A DNA stretch of 64,000 bases from CAZWHE01 sp964633825. Its GTDB lineage: Bacteria; Planctomycetota; B15-G4; CAYZWU01. Shown here one piece after another: positions 1-7,783 of this stretch (positions within the stretch are counted from its first letter, which is position 1; each line of letters opens with the position of its first letter). A model generated the notes under the pieces. The model worked only from the letters and a program-made list of their open reading frames with translations. It did not search any database and had not been told where the DNA came from. A program made the position numbers and the translations under genes. The stretch spans positions 1-64,000 of the forward strand of contig CAZWHE010000002.1 in the NCBI GenBank assembly GCA_964633825.1. The letters run 5' to 3'.

Positions 1-23
1 TCCGGATAGCTGAGTCATTTTTT

Positions 24-147
24 CTCCCCCCACCCGAAACAGGGGGAGATAAAATATTGATCGAGCTTCACGTCGGGGTTTTGTCCCGGCCTCACATGGG
101 GCTTTCTTCAGGCATCACCCTCGGCCCCGCGTGGGGGTGAGACAAAA
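24..147 (-). terminator. Hairpin-forming non-coding stretch downstream of the first gene
   Basis: No gene is visible in positions 1-177. Two inverted repeats lie here. One pairs TTTTGTC (79-85) with GACAAAA (141-147), with further pairing inside. The other pairs CTCCCCC (24-30) with GGGGGAG (42-48). They lie just after the stop of the minus-strand gene ending at 178, so they may end its transcript. Neither is followed by a clear U-run, so a Rho-independent terminator is not established. Confidence 0.3.
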
Positions 148-177
148 GGCCGCCGGCTCGATTTCAGACGGTACCGC

Positions 178-2916
178 TCACAGCGGTTCGAGAGAAACGC
201 GCAGCTCTTCTTTTTTGCCGGCGAAAAGCTCGACCTCGAGCATACGCGGCTTGTATCCGGTTGCTATGACGTAGATCTTGTGCTTTCCGACAGGCAGGGA
301 GGAATATTGGAACCGGTTGGGCGGAGTCCAAACTCCTTCGCCATCAAAGCCCGTAAAATCCAGATCAGGAAGCTTGACATTGGCGCTTTCGATCGGCCGC
401 CCGAGAGAGTCGACGACCACAACGGTCAGGAAACCGGCGGGCTCGAGCCTGATGCGGCCGAGGTCGGCTTTTCCCCCTTCCTTGAGTGAAAAGGTCTCGG
501 ACATGTAATCGAAGAAGCCGTCGGCCCGGACATCGATCGCATACTCCCCTCCGGAAAGGCCCGCGATCTCGAACCGGGATTCTCCTTCCGCACCGGTCCG
601 TGTCGCAATCGCGGTCCACTTCGAAGGGCTGTTGATCTTAAAGATCGTGACGCTCCAGCCCGATCCGCTTTCCCCGAAAGCACGGCCCGTGCCGCCGTCG
701 ATAAGCGCACCGCTCACAACGCCGCCGGGAAGGACGAGGCGCACCTCGCCCGAACCGTTGGGATCGATTTCCAAGGGAGGCAGGATTGCATCGCCCCCGC
801 CGGCGAGGGCGACGCGGACCTTCCACTTTCCGCTCCTGAACCCGGAGAGCACGAACCGCCCCTCCTCGTCGGTGACTCCCTCGACGGCCGGGTCGTTATC
901 GCAGTTCCCCACGTTGTCGAACCATTTGAAAAAAAGCCGCGCGTCCGGGACAGGCTCTCCGTTGGGCCGGACCAGGCTTCCGGCAATGGTGAGATCGGTT
1001 TTCTGGTCGATGAAATCCTCGCGATAGATGGTCAGGCCCGTGGTCTCGTCTCGATAAACCCGGAACTCGCGGTCGACGATTCCGAGCTCCTCGATCTTGA
1101 CCCTCAACGTCCAGGACCCGGTCTTGAACCCGGACCGGTCCTTCCACGAAGCGGTTCCGTCCGCATCGAACCCCGACAGGGTCGTGACCGTCTTTCCCTT
1201 CTCCCCTTCGCGCTGAAAACTCAATAAGGTGAAGGAATCCTCGAGACCCGTGAACCCGATGAAGTCGATATGAACGTTTCCCTTTGCCAGGTCTTCCGCG
1301 CTGATCTCGAAGCGCACGTTGTCGAGGAGGCGGCCCTCGACGACTTCGAGTCCTCTTTTTCCGAACCTGTCAACCGATCTGATACGGTAAGCCTCGAGGT
1401 CGTAGATCCCGGGAGGAAGGGCGCGCAGCACGAACACGCCGTCATCCGTACAATCGGCGCCAAATCTGCTTTTCCGATCGGACCGGCTCGTCGCCCTGAC
1501 ACTGAAAGGCCCGCTTTCCAGCGGCAGGCCTGTTTCGGCGCTGACCACAAAGCCGCGGATCGCGCCGCCCGGAACGATGATATCCTTTTCAATGGCTCCG
1601 GGGTTTTCGAAAAGGACCTCTCCATATTCCGCGCGAGCCCGCCAGCCGTGAGGAAACGCCATACCCACTCTGTAACGACCCGGCGCCAACTTACTCAACT
1701 CGAATTTTCCCTGTGCGCCGCAGCGGCTTCCACTTTGAACGGCGGATTCTGAAAAACCGGGTGCGGGCGGAGCGAACCGTTCGATCAGCTTGGTATAGAC
1801 CCTGGCGCCCTCCACAGGAAGGCCCGTCCTGTCGATCAGCCTGCCGGACCATGTCACGTGGCCGGCCGTCGGCCCGAAATCGACTTCCACATCGCGATCG
1901 ACAAGCTCGACGGATTTCTCCTCCCGCGTGAAGTCGACGCCGCTTCCGCGCTTCCCCCGCGGAGCCCCGGCCCGCACTTCCACACGACCCGGCTGCAAGG
2001 GCATGGTGATGTATTTCCCATCGCCGCCCGTGAACGTGATCGGCTGGACCGGGGTCAAGCCCGATTCATGAACGAGCTCGATCACCACCCCGGCCGCGGG
2101 CCGGCCGTGGTCGTCCAAGACCTTTCCAAAAACACGGAAGCCCTCTTTCAAACGGATCTCGATATCCTCGGCGCCGGGCGGCGCCTGGACAAAGCCTTCG
2201 GCATGGTCCGGATGAATGGCCGCGATCGTCTTGAAATCCTCGTCGAGCCCCCGGAGCCGGAACCGCCCCTCTTTATCGGTCCTCGTATGAACCGAGTACT
2301 CGGGACATTCGAGAAGGGCCATTTCGAGATCGATTTCATCCCGGCTGCACACCAGTGCGCCGGCCACGGGGCGGCTCGTCGAATCTTCCACGACCCGTCC
2401 GGTCACACTCCAACCCGGATCGAGCTTTATTATGAAATCGGAGAGGCCGTCCTTCCCGGGGATTTCGAATTCATCGGTATATGCGACACGATGGGACGAA
2501 GACCGGACGGACAGAAAGTGGACACCGCCCTTCTCGAGAGGGAAATGAAAAGAACCCCCTTCATCCCGAACAGGCTCGACAAGAACTTTCTCACGTCGGT
2601 GCTTCTCTTGTCGATAGAGTTCCACGTAATAAGCCCGGACCGGCTCGCCTGTCTCCTTGTCGACCGCCCGGCCGCTGAAGAAAGTCCCGCGCGGTTCGAG
2701 CGCTTCCCGCCGGGAGTCTTCCCCCCCGCCGGGATCGAGGACGCCCGCTTCCTCGGCTGAAGAGGTTTTTATTTCCTGCGGCTCCGTCCGGGATGAATTC
2801 TCTCTTTCTTTCAGCGCGGCCGGGGAACGGTTCTCTTCACCGCCGTCCGTGCCGATAACAAGCCAAACAGCCAGAACCGCGACGAGTATGAGCGCTACGG
2901 CGGCGGCGAATTTCAA
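178..2916 (-). CDS. Membrane-anchored surface protein with about eight carboxypeptidase-regulatory-like domains
   Basis: About 912 residues. An N-terminal hydrophobic helix (about residues 3-22, AAAVALILVAVLAVWLVIG) acts as a signal anchor. The rest should be extracytoplasmic and holds about eight repeats of the beta-sandwich type found in carboxypeptidase regulatory domains, each opening with a pattern such as GRVVEDSTSRPVAGA or GSLVRPNGEPVPDA. Such domains usually serve adhesion or structure, and no catalytic motif is visible. I chose a TTG start at 2916: it overlaps the TGA of the upstream gene (ending 2913) and follows GGGGGAAGAG, which suggests translational coupling. An in-frame ATG at 2955 is an alternative but has no ribosome site. 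Exact ligand and function are unknown. Confidence 0.75.
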   Translation of the reverse strand: MKFAAAVALILVAVLAVWLVIGTDGGEENRSPAALKERENSSRTEPQEIKTSSAEEAGVLDPGGGEDSRREALEPRGTFFSGRAVDKETGEPVRAYYVELYRQEKHRREKVLVEPVRDEGGSFHFPLEKGGVHFLSVRSSSHRVAYTDEFEIPGKDGLSDFIIKLDPGWSVTGRVVEDSTSRPVAGALVCSRDEIDLEMALLECPEYSVHTRTDKEGRFRLRGLDEDFKTIAAIHPDHAEGFVQAPPGAEDIEIRLKEGFRVFGKVLDDHGRPAAGVVIELVHESGLTPVQPITFTGGDGKYITMPLQPGRVEVRAGAPRGKRGSGVDFTREEKSVELVDRDVEVDFGPTAGHVTWSGRLIDRTGLPVEGARVYTKLIERFAPPAPGFSESAVQSGSRCGAQGKFELSKLAPGRYRVGMAFPHGWRARAEYGEVLFENPGAIEKDIIVPGGAIRGFVVSAETGLPLESGPFSVRATSRSDRKSRFGADCTDDGVFVLRALPPGIYDLEAYRIRSVDRFGKRGLEVVEGRLLDNVRFEISAEDLAKGNVHIDFIGFTGLEDSFTLLSFQREGEKGKTVTTLSGFDADGTASWKDRSGFKTGSWTLRVKIEELGIVDREFRVYRDETTGLTIYREDFIDQKTDLTIAGSLVRPNGEPVPDARLFFKWFDNVGNCDNDPAVEGVTDEEGRFVLSGFRSGKWKVRVALAGGGDAILPPLEIDPNGSGEVRLVLPGGVVSGALIDGGTGRAFGESGSGWSVTIFKINSPSKWTAIATRTGAEGESRFEIAGLSGGEYAIDVRADGFFDYMSETFSLKEGGKADLGRIRLEPAGFLTVVVVDSLGRPIESANVKLPDLDFTGFDGEGVWTPPNRFQYSSLPVGKHKIYVIATGYKPRMLEVELFAGKKEELRVSLEPL

Positions 2917-3428
2917 TTCTCTTCCCCCGGCTTCTTCCTGCCGCGAACGAACCATGGAACGATGGGAATGAAAACGAGCACGATCAGCCACCTGGAATGG
3001 TTCATGAGAAAGAGGGCGTTTTTATAAAAGAAGTGGCTCTGGAAGTAATCCTTGGCGATCTGATCGTTCGCGTGCTCAGCGAAGGCGCCCCCTCCCAACG
3101 CGTATGTCTCTGCCACGGCCAGACCGCCGTAAGCAGCGTGCAGACCGAAAGCGGCACCCCCGCACGCGATCACGCCGGCGGCGCCCCCGCCCATGGCATA
3201 AATCCCCAGCGCGAGCCCGCCGATGGACAAGATCCCGGCCGAAAGGCCTCCGATCGCGATTCCGCCGCATGCGAGCCCGCCCACGGACAGAATAATCCCG
3301 AAGGAAACATCGCCCACGGCGATCCATCCCTTGGCAACGCCTCTCTGGCAGCTGCCCTTCTTGAATTCATGCGTTGTCACGTGAACAAGAGGGAGCCCGA
3401 ACAAGGCCGCGCTGCTTTTGTAATTCAT
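2913..3428 (-). CDS. Glycine-rich repeat membrane protein of unknown function
   Basis: 171 residues. The central part (about residues 35-105) is a run of short repeats of about seven residues with paired glycines, for example GGLACGGIAIGGLSAG, GGLALGIYAMGGGAAG and YGGLAVAETYALGGG. The C-terminus has one clear transmembrane helix (WLIVLVFIPIVPWFV) and a basic tail. The ATG at 3428 follows GGAGAGACCCC, a good ribosome site, so the longer reading frame back to 3554 is not used. The gene overlaps the next gene by a few bases and is probably co-transcribed with it. I recall similar unnamed proteins in planctomycetes, but no function is known to me. Confidence 0.7.
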   Translation of the reverse strand: MNYKSSAALFGLPLVHVTTHEFKKGSCQRGVAKGWIAVGDVSFGIILSVGGLACGGIAIGGLSAGILSIGGLALGIYAMGGGAAGVIACGGAAFGLHAAYGGLAVAETYALGGGAFAEHANDQIAKDYFQSHFFYKNALFLMNHSRWLIVLVFIPIVPWFVRGRKKPGEEN

Positions 3429-3593
3429 CGGGGTCTCTCCTTTTTTGCTGATTATTTCTTTACATTTTACACGAAAAGGCTTTTCAATTCCGATGACGCG
3501 GATGTTTTCTCCGCGCTGTCGCGGCAACGGAAAAATCCCATGACGGATCTGCAATTATGTTCCATTATTTTCGCTAAATGATATGATCTAATG

Positions 3594-3621
3594 TTGATGA
3601 TTGCTTTTTTACCTCTATAGC
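3594..3621 (+). promoter_or_regulatory. Candidate promoter for the FG-GAP gene
   Basis: The 214-nt divergent intergenic space is AT-rich near 3560-3620. TTGATG (3594-3599) and TATAGC (3616-3621) are separated by 16 nt and lie just upstream of the ATG at 3643. This is a pattern match only. Confidence 0.25.
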
Positions 3622-3642
3622 ACCTGATTGCGGGAGAATTTC

Positions 3643-5364
3643 ATGCGTCATTCAGCGCCCCCTATCCTTCGAGTCTCTGCCTTTCTTTTTATCTCGACTT
3701 TCGTCCTGTCGGTTCCTCTTTCTGCCCAGTCCGTGGGCGGAGCCTGGGAGACTCTGTACCGGTTCGACGGTGCGTACCAGTGGGATGGGCTCGGCTATTC
3801 CGTCTCCCATGCCGGTGATGTGAACGGAGACGGCTTCGACGATATCATCGTCGGGGCGCCTTTCGCCAATCCCAGCGGAATGGGAGACGCCGGATCGGCC
3901 TATGTTTTCTCAGGCATGGACGGGAGCCTGCTCCGGCAATTCGACGGCCCCGCCTCGGGCGATTGGATGGGGTATTCCGTCTCCGGCGCGGGCGACGTGA
4001 ACAGCGACGGCTTTGCCGACCTCATCATCGGAGCGCCCTGGACCGATGTCAACGGCGATTACGATGCGGGCTCGGCCTATGTTTATTCCGGATACGACGG
4101 GAGCCTGCTCCGGCGCTTCGACGGCACGAGCAAGTGGTTTCTCCTCGGCGACTCCGTTTCGGGTGCCGGCGATGTGAACAACGACGGTTTCGACGACGTC
4201 ATCGTGGGCGCGCCCGAGGCCGATCCCCACTTGATACAGGCGGCCGGTTCGGCGTTCGTTTATTCCGGCGCGGACGGGAGTCTGCTCTGGCGCTTCAACG
4301 GCACAGATTCCGGTTCCTACCTCGGTGACTCCGTATCGGGAGCCGGCGACATGAACGGCGACGGCTTCGACGACGTCATCGTCGGCGTGCCCTATGCCGA
4401 TCCCGGCGGGACGACCAACGGCGGCTCGGTTTATGTTCTTTCCGGTGCGGACGGAAGCCCCCTGCACCAGTTCCATGGCACGGGGGATTACGATCGGCTG
4501 GGTATCTCCGTCTCCGACGCGGGCGACGTGAACGGTGACGGCACGGTCGACCTCATTGCCGGCGCGCCCTACGCCAATCCCAACATCGTCTACGATTCCG
4601 GTTCGGCGTTCGTCTATTCCGGCGCGGACGGGAGTCTGCTCTGGCAATTCAACGGCACAGACGTAGAGGACTACCTGGGCTATTCCGTCTCGGGCGCCGG
4701 TGACGTGAACGGCGACGGCTTAGACGACATCATCATCGGAGCGCCCTGGGCCGATCCGGGCGGCAACAATTACGCCGGTTCGGCCTTCGTCCACTCGGGT
4801 GCGGACGGAACTCTCCTCCATGAATACAACGGCGCCGCATACGACTACCTGGGCACCTCCGTTTCGGGCGGGGGAGACGTGAACGGAGACGGCCTCGCCG
4901 ACCTGATCGCCGGGGCGAACGGCGCCGCCCCCAACGGGAACGACGATGCCGGTTCGGCTTTCGTGTTCGGTTACGACACGTTCTTCACTGCTTCTGCGAC
5001 GAGCATATCCTCCGCCGCGGGCGGCACGGTCGTCTACGCCATGAACTTCCCCGGCTCAGAGGGGAACCGGCAGTATGCCATGCTCGGTTCGGCCGCCGGA
5101 ACCGGCCCGACCACGATGCAGGGCGTGGACATTCCCCTGACCCAGGACTGGCTCTTTCAAAAGATGGCGAGCGGCAATGCCCCGGGAGCCTTCAGCAATC
5201 CTTACGGCGTCCTGGACGGCTCGGGCGGCGGCTCCTGCACACTGACCATTCCGCCGGGAGCCGCTTCATCTTTCATCGGCCGAACACTCTGGTTTGCAAC
5301 CGTGTCCTATACACCGCCGCTGCGCCTTTCCTCCGCGGCGATGCCGCTGACCATCGACCCCTAG
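3643..5364 (+). CDS. Secreted FG-GAP (integrin alpha-type) beta-propeller protein
   Basis: 573 residues. A signal peptide covers about residues 1-27 (hydrophobic VSAFLFISTFVLSVPL, then SAQS). About seven FG-GAP repeats follow, each with GDVNGDGFDDIIVGAP-like calcium-loop sequence and a YSGADGSLL-type spacer, consistent with a seven-bladed propeller. The last 130 residues (from about FTASATSISSA) form a separate beta-rich domain that resembles the C-termini of two secreted proteins near 40-42 kb. The ATG at 3643 has GGGAGAA seven bases upstream and was preferred to a TTG at 3628. It is probably a surface or extracellular protein, with adhesion or substrate binding the likely role. The ligand is unknown. 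Confidence 0.85.
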   Translation: MRHSAPPILRVSAFLFISTFVLSVPLSAQSVGGAWETLYRFDGAYQWDGLGYSVSHAGDVNGDGFDDIIVGAPFANPSGMGDAGSAYVFSGMDGSLLRQFDGPASGDWMGYSVSGAGDVNSDGFADLIIGAPWTDVNGDYDAGSAYVYSGYDGSLLRRFDGTSKWFLLGDSVSGAGDVNNDGFDDVIVGAPEADPHLIQAAGSAFVYSGADGSLLWRFNGTDSGSYLGDSVSGAGDMNGDGFDDVIVGVPYADPGGTTNGGSVYVLSGADGSPLHQFHGTGDYDRLGISVSDAGDVNGDGTVDLIAGAPYANPNIVYDSGSAFVYSGADGSLLWQFNGTDVEDYLGYSVSGAGDVNGDGLDDIIIGAPWADPGGNNYAGSAFVHSGADGTLLHEYNGAAYDYLGTSVSGGGDVNGDGLADLIAGANGAAPNGNDDAGSAFVFGYDTFFTASATSISSAAGGTVVYAMNFPGSEGNRQYAMLGSAAGTGPTTMQGVDIPLTQDWLFQKMASGNAPGAFSNPYGVLDGSGGGSCTLTIPPGAASSFIGRTLWFATVSYTPPLRLSSAAMPLTIDP

Positions 5365-5386
5365 CGGTTTTTTGTGGAGGCGTTTC

Positions 5387-5665
5387 ATGATCGAACACGT
5401 CCGCTATCGAGTGACCGGCCGGGTGCAGGGTGTTTTTTTCCGCGCCTGCACTCAGGACGCGGCGCGCGCCGAAGGCATCACGGGATGGGTGCGCAATCAC
5501 TCCGACGGCAGCGTAATCGGCGAAGCGTGCGGTGAAACCGGCGCCCTCGACCGATTCATCGCCTGGCTCCACGAAGGTTCGCCTCACAGCCGGGTCGATC
5601 GCGTCGAGCTGAAGGAGCGTGAAGAGACGGATGAAGGTCCCGGCTCCTTCGAGGTCCGTTATTAG
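5387..5665 (+). CDS. acyP: Acylphosphatase
   Basis: 92 residues, the normal family length. The N-terminal YRVTGRVQGVFFRACTQ contains the conserved phosphate-binding loop and catalytic arginine (the VQGVFFR pattern). The catalytic asparagine is in GWVRNHSDGSV. The C-terminal FEVRY also fits the family. It hydrolyses acyl phosphates in the cytoplasm. The ATG at 5387 follows GGAGG at a suitable distance. The gene starts 22 bases after the FG-GAP gene and may be co-transcribed, although the two functions look unrelated. Confidence 0.93.
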   Translation: MIEHVRYRVTGRVQGVFFRACTQDAARAEGITGWVRNHSDGSVIGEACGETGALDRFIAWLHEGSPHSRVDRVELKEREETDEGPGSFEVRY

Positions 5666-5688
5666 CCGGCTGCGCCGCAGAAAAGGGA

Positions 5689-5719
5689 CAGCCGGCGCGT
5701 GTCCCCCACGTGCCGGCTG
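5689..5719. terminator. Strong hairpin after acyP
   Basis: Arms 5689-5701 and 5707-5719 pair over 13 bp with one G-T wobble around a 5-nt loop. An alternative pairing joins GGGACA (5685-5690) to TGTCCC (5700-5705). It lies 23 nt after the acyP stop and is followed by a short T-stretch (GGTTTTCC), so it could end the acyP transcript. The rest of the 5666-5868 gap holds nothing else I can support. Confidence 0.45.
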
Positions 5720-5868
5720 CCTGGTTTTCCCCTATCCCCTTCCAACTCCCCGTTTGGGTACTGGAACTTCGCCTTTCCTTATCTCTCTCTATCTATTTCG
5801 ATCATCCGAGTGTCCTACTTGAGAGATATTCTTGTAACTCCTTAAATGAGGAAAAATACCTAACCGGG

Positions 5869-6546
5869 TTAATTGCCGAACATTGTGGATGTCGCTCGAA
5901 CCACCGGAGTCACCCCCACCGGGTCGGGTACGTAGGGGTTTTCCCAGCCGTCCGTATCATAGGTCGTGTCTCCCAGGGGCAGATAACCCTTCTGAACCAG
6001 TGCCTGCAGGATCCATGTCCAATTCGGCAGCAGCGGTTCCGATCCGATGTATACCTCGTTGTAGGACGTGATCGCACTGTTGATGACCTCCAGCTCTTCG
6101 ACTGTTTTTTCCCTCCGGATATACTCGACGTTCGCCTCGACAAATATATCGTCGTTCGAATTGAAGACGGCATCGAGCCCGGAGCTCCGCACTTCATACA
6201 GCGAAAACCCGAGGGGCCTCGCCCTGTATCTGTTCCCCCATACATCGGTGTCATATCCCGCGCCCCCGCTCCATAACACCGATGGACGGGGTAAATAATA
6301 GGGCCCCACCCATCCCGAAACGCCGGCAGTGTTGAGCCTGAGCTCGCCCATGTCTTCCGGAAATATGGAGGTGTCGTGGAAATAGTTTTCGATCCCCGTT
6401 CTGATCGCGTCCATCTCGCCGATCTGGACGTTCACCTTCTGCCTCTTGACCTCGGTGGTCAAGGCAGGAACAGCGATCCCGACCATGATCGACATGATCG
6501 AAATAACAACAACAAGCTCAATGAGAGAAAACCCTTTTCGGCTCAT
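5869..6546 (-). CDS. GspG-like pseudopilin with a duplicated C-terminal head domain
   Basis: 225 residues. The type IV pilin/pseudopilin leader is MSRKG, then FSLIELVVVISIMSIMVGI: cleavage falls after Gly5, and the mature Glu5 is present. The C-terminal part seems to hold two copies of the GspG head: one ends in DTDVWGNRY (residues 99-107) and the other in DTDGWENPY (197-205), each preceded by a helix-like AIRTGIENYF or VINSAITSYN segment. A normal GspG has one copy, in about 140 residues. The ATG at 6546 follows AGGGGG. It is the last gene of gspE-gspF-pseudopilin. It should be an inner-membrane/periplasmic pseudopilus subunit processed by a prepilin peptidase, which is not encoded here. Confidence 0.85.
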   Translation of the reverse strand: MSRKGFSLIELVVVISIMSIMVGIAVPALTTEVKRQKVNVQIGEMDAIRTGIENYFHDTSIFPEDMGELRLNTAGVSGWVGPYYLPRPSVLWSGGAGYDTDVWGNRYRARPLGFSLYEVRSSGLDAVFNSNDDIFVEANVEYIRREKTVEELEVINSAITSYNEVYIGSEPLLPNWTWILQALVQKGYLPLGDTTYDTDGWENPYVPDPVGVTPVVRATSTMFGN

Positions 6547-6566
6547 GGCCGCCCCCTGTTCTTTCC

Positions 6567-7766
6567 TCATAACGCCTCGTACATGGAGTAAATCGGCATC
6601 AAGGCCCCCAAAAGAATGAACCCCACCAGAACACCGGCAAGAATAATTATTGTGGGTTCGATGAGCGATATCATTTTGCTGACCTTCCTCGGAATCATCC
6701 TGTCGAAAAAGTTATAGGCGCAATCCAAGGATTCGACGATTTTTCCCGTTCTCTCGCCGATGGAAATCATCCTCGTAAAGAGGATGTTCATTCCCGAAAA
6801 CCTTTCGAACGCCGCGGAAAGCCTGCATCCCTTTGTGATCTGTTCGATCGCATCGGCCGTCAGCTTTTCAAAATACATGTTCCCGCTCGCCGTGCCCGAT
6901 ATTTGGATCGACTTGACGATCTCAACCCCCGACGCGATCAGCGTCTTGAAGACGACGATAAATCTCGCAAGAGTAATGTCCTGAATAATCGAGCCCAGCA
7001 CCGGGATTTTGAGCACAAGCCTGTCGATGCCGACCCGGCCCTTCTCGAACCGCTTGATGATGAAAATGCTTACGGGGACGGCCACGACACAACCGAGCAG
7101 GACCATCCAGTTTCCCCTGAGGAAATCGGACGCCGCGATCAGAACCTTCGTAATACCGGGCAGCTCGATATCCGATTCGTTGTAAATCCCCATGACCCTG
7201 GGCAGCAGGAACGTGAGAAGCAGCACGACGAGACCCGTGACCGCGAAACAGAGAAAGGCGGGGTAGATCATGACCTGCTTCAGCGTCGATTTAATCTTCG
7301 CCTGCCACTCGATCTGCGTTCTCAGCTTGTCCAGAACCAGATCGAGCGCACCCGTTTCCTCCCCTGCCCTGACAACGTTGACCAGAATCACGCCGAAAAA
7401 CTTCTGGTGCTCGGCGAGGGCCTCGGAGAGACTCAATCCCTGTTTGACGTTGATAAGAACATTCGACAGGACTTTCTTCAGGTTTTCGTTTTTGGCCTGT
7501 TCGATGAAATCCTCGAGCGCAACGATCACGGATATTCCCGAGGCGTTTGTGATCGAAAGGTAGATCAGGAAATCCGTCAGCTCAGCGACCTTGATCTTTC
7601 CGGAGCCGACGAACTTGCCCTTTTCCCCTTTCTTTTCCTTGGCGGCCGCCAGCACCATCCCTTCCTTTTCGAAGAATTTATCGAGAGCATCCCTGTTGGG
7701 AGCAGCACGCTCTCCGCTCTCGACTCCGCCGTTCTCGGATATCACCTTGTATTTAAAAACCGGCAT
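6567..7766 (-). CDS. gspF: Type II secretion / type IV pilus inner-membrane platform protein GspF
   Basis: 399 residues, the usual length for GspF/PilC. Two T2SSF domains are visible: about residues 60-185 (LTDFLIYLSITNASG... through NVVRAGEETGALD) and about 265-390 (ARFIVVFKTLIASG... through MISIGERTGKI). Each is followed by membrane helices, with three in total (VTGLVVLLLTFLLPRV, VLLGCVVAVPVSIFII, TIIILAGVLVGFILLG). It anchors the assembly ATPase and the pseudopilus at the inner membrane. The gene starts 17 nt after gspE and ends 20 nt before the pseudopilin start, so the three form an operon. Confidence 0.93.
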   Translation of the reverse strand: MPVFKYKVISENGGVESGERAAPNRDALDKFFEKEGMVLAAAKEKKGEKGKFVGSGKIKVAELTDFLIYLSITNASGISVIVALEDFIEQAKNENLKKVLSNVLINVKQGLSLSEALAEHQKFFGVILVNVVRAGEETGALDLVLDKLRTQIEWQAKIKSTLKQVMIYPAFLCFAVTGLVVLLLTFLLPRVMGIYNESDIELPGITKVLIAASDFLRGNWMVLLGCVVAVPVSIFIIKRFEKGRVGIDRLVLKIPVLGSIIQDITLARFIVVFKTLIASGVEIVKSIQISGTASGNMYFEKLTADAIEQITKGCRLSAAFERFSGMNILFTRMISIGERTGKIVESLDCAYNFFDRMIPRKVSKMISLIEPTIIILAGVLVGFILLGALMPIYSMYEAL

Positions 7767-7783
7767 CGAAAAGCCGCACCCCG

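Noticed and set aside
1858..2760. Long open frame opposite the carboxypeptidase-regulatory protein
   Set aside because: It is a high-GC shadow of the real minus-strand gene with no domain or ribosome site.
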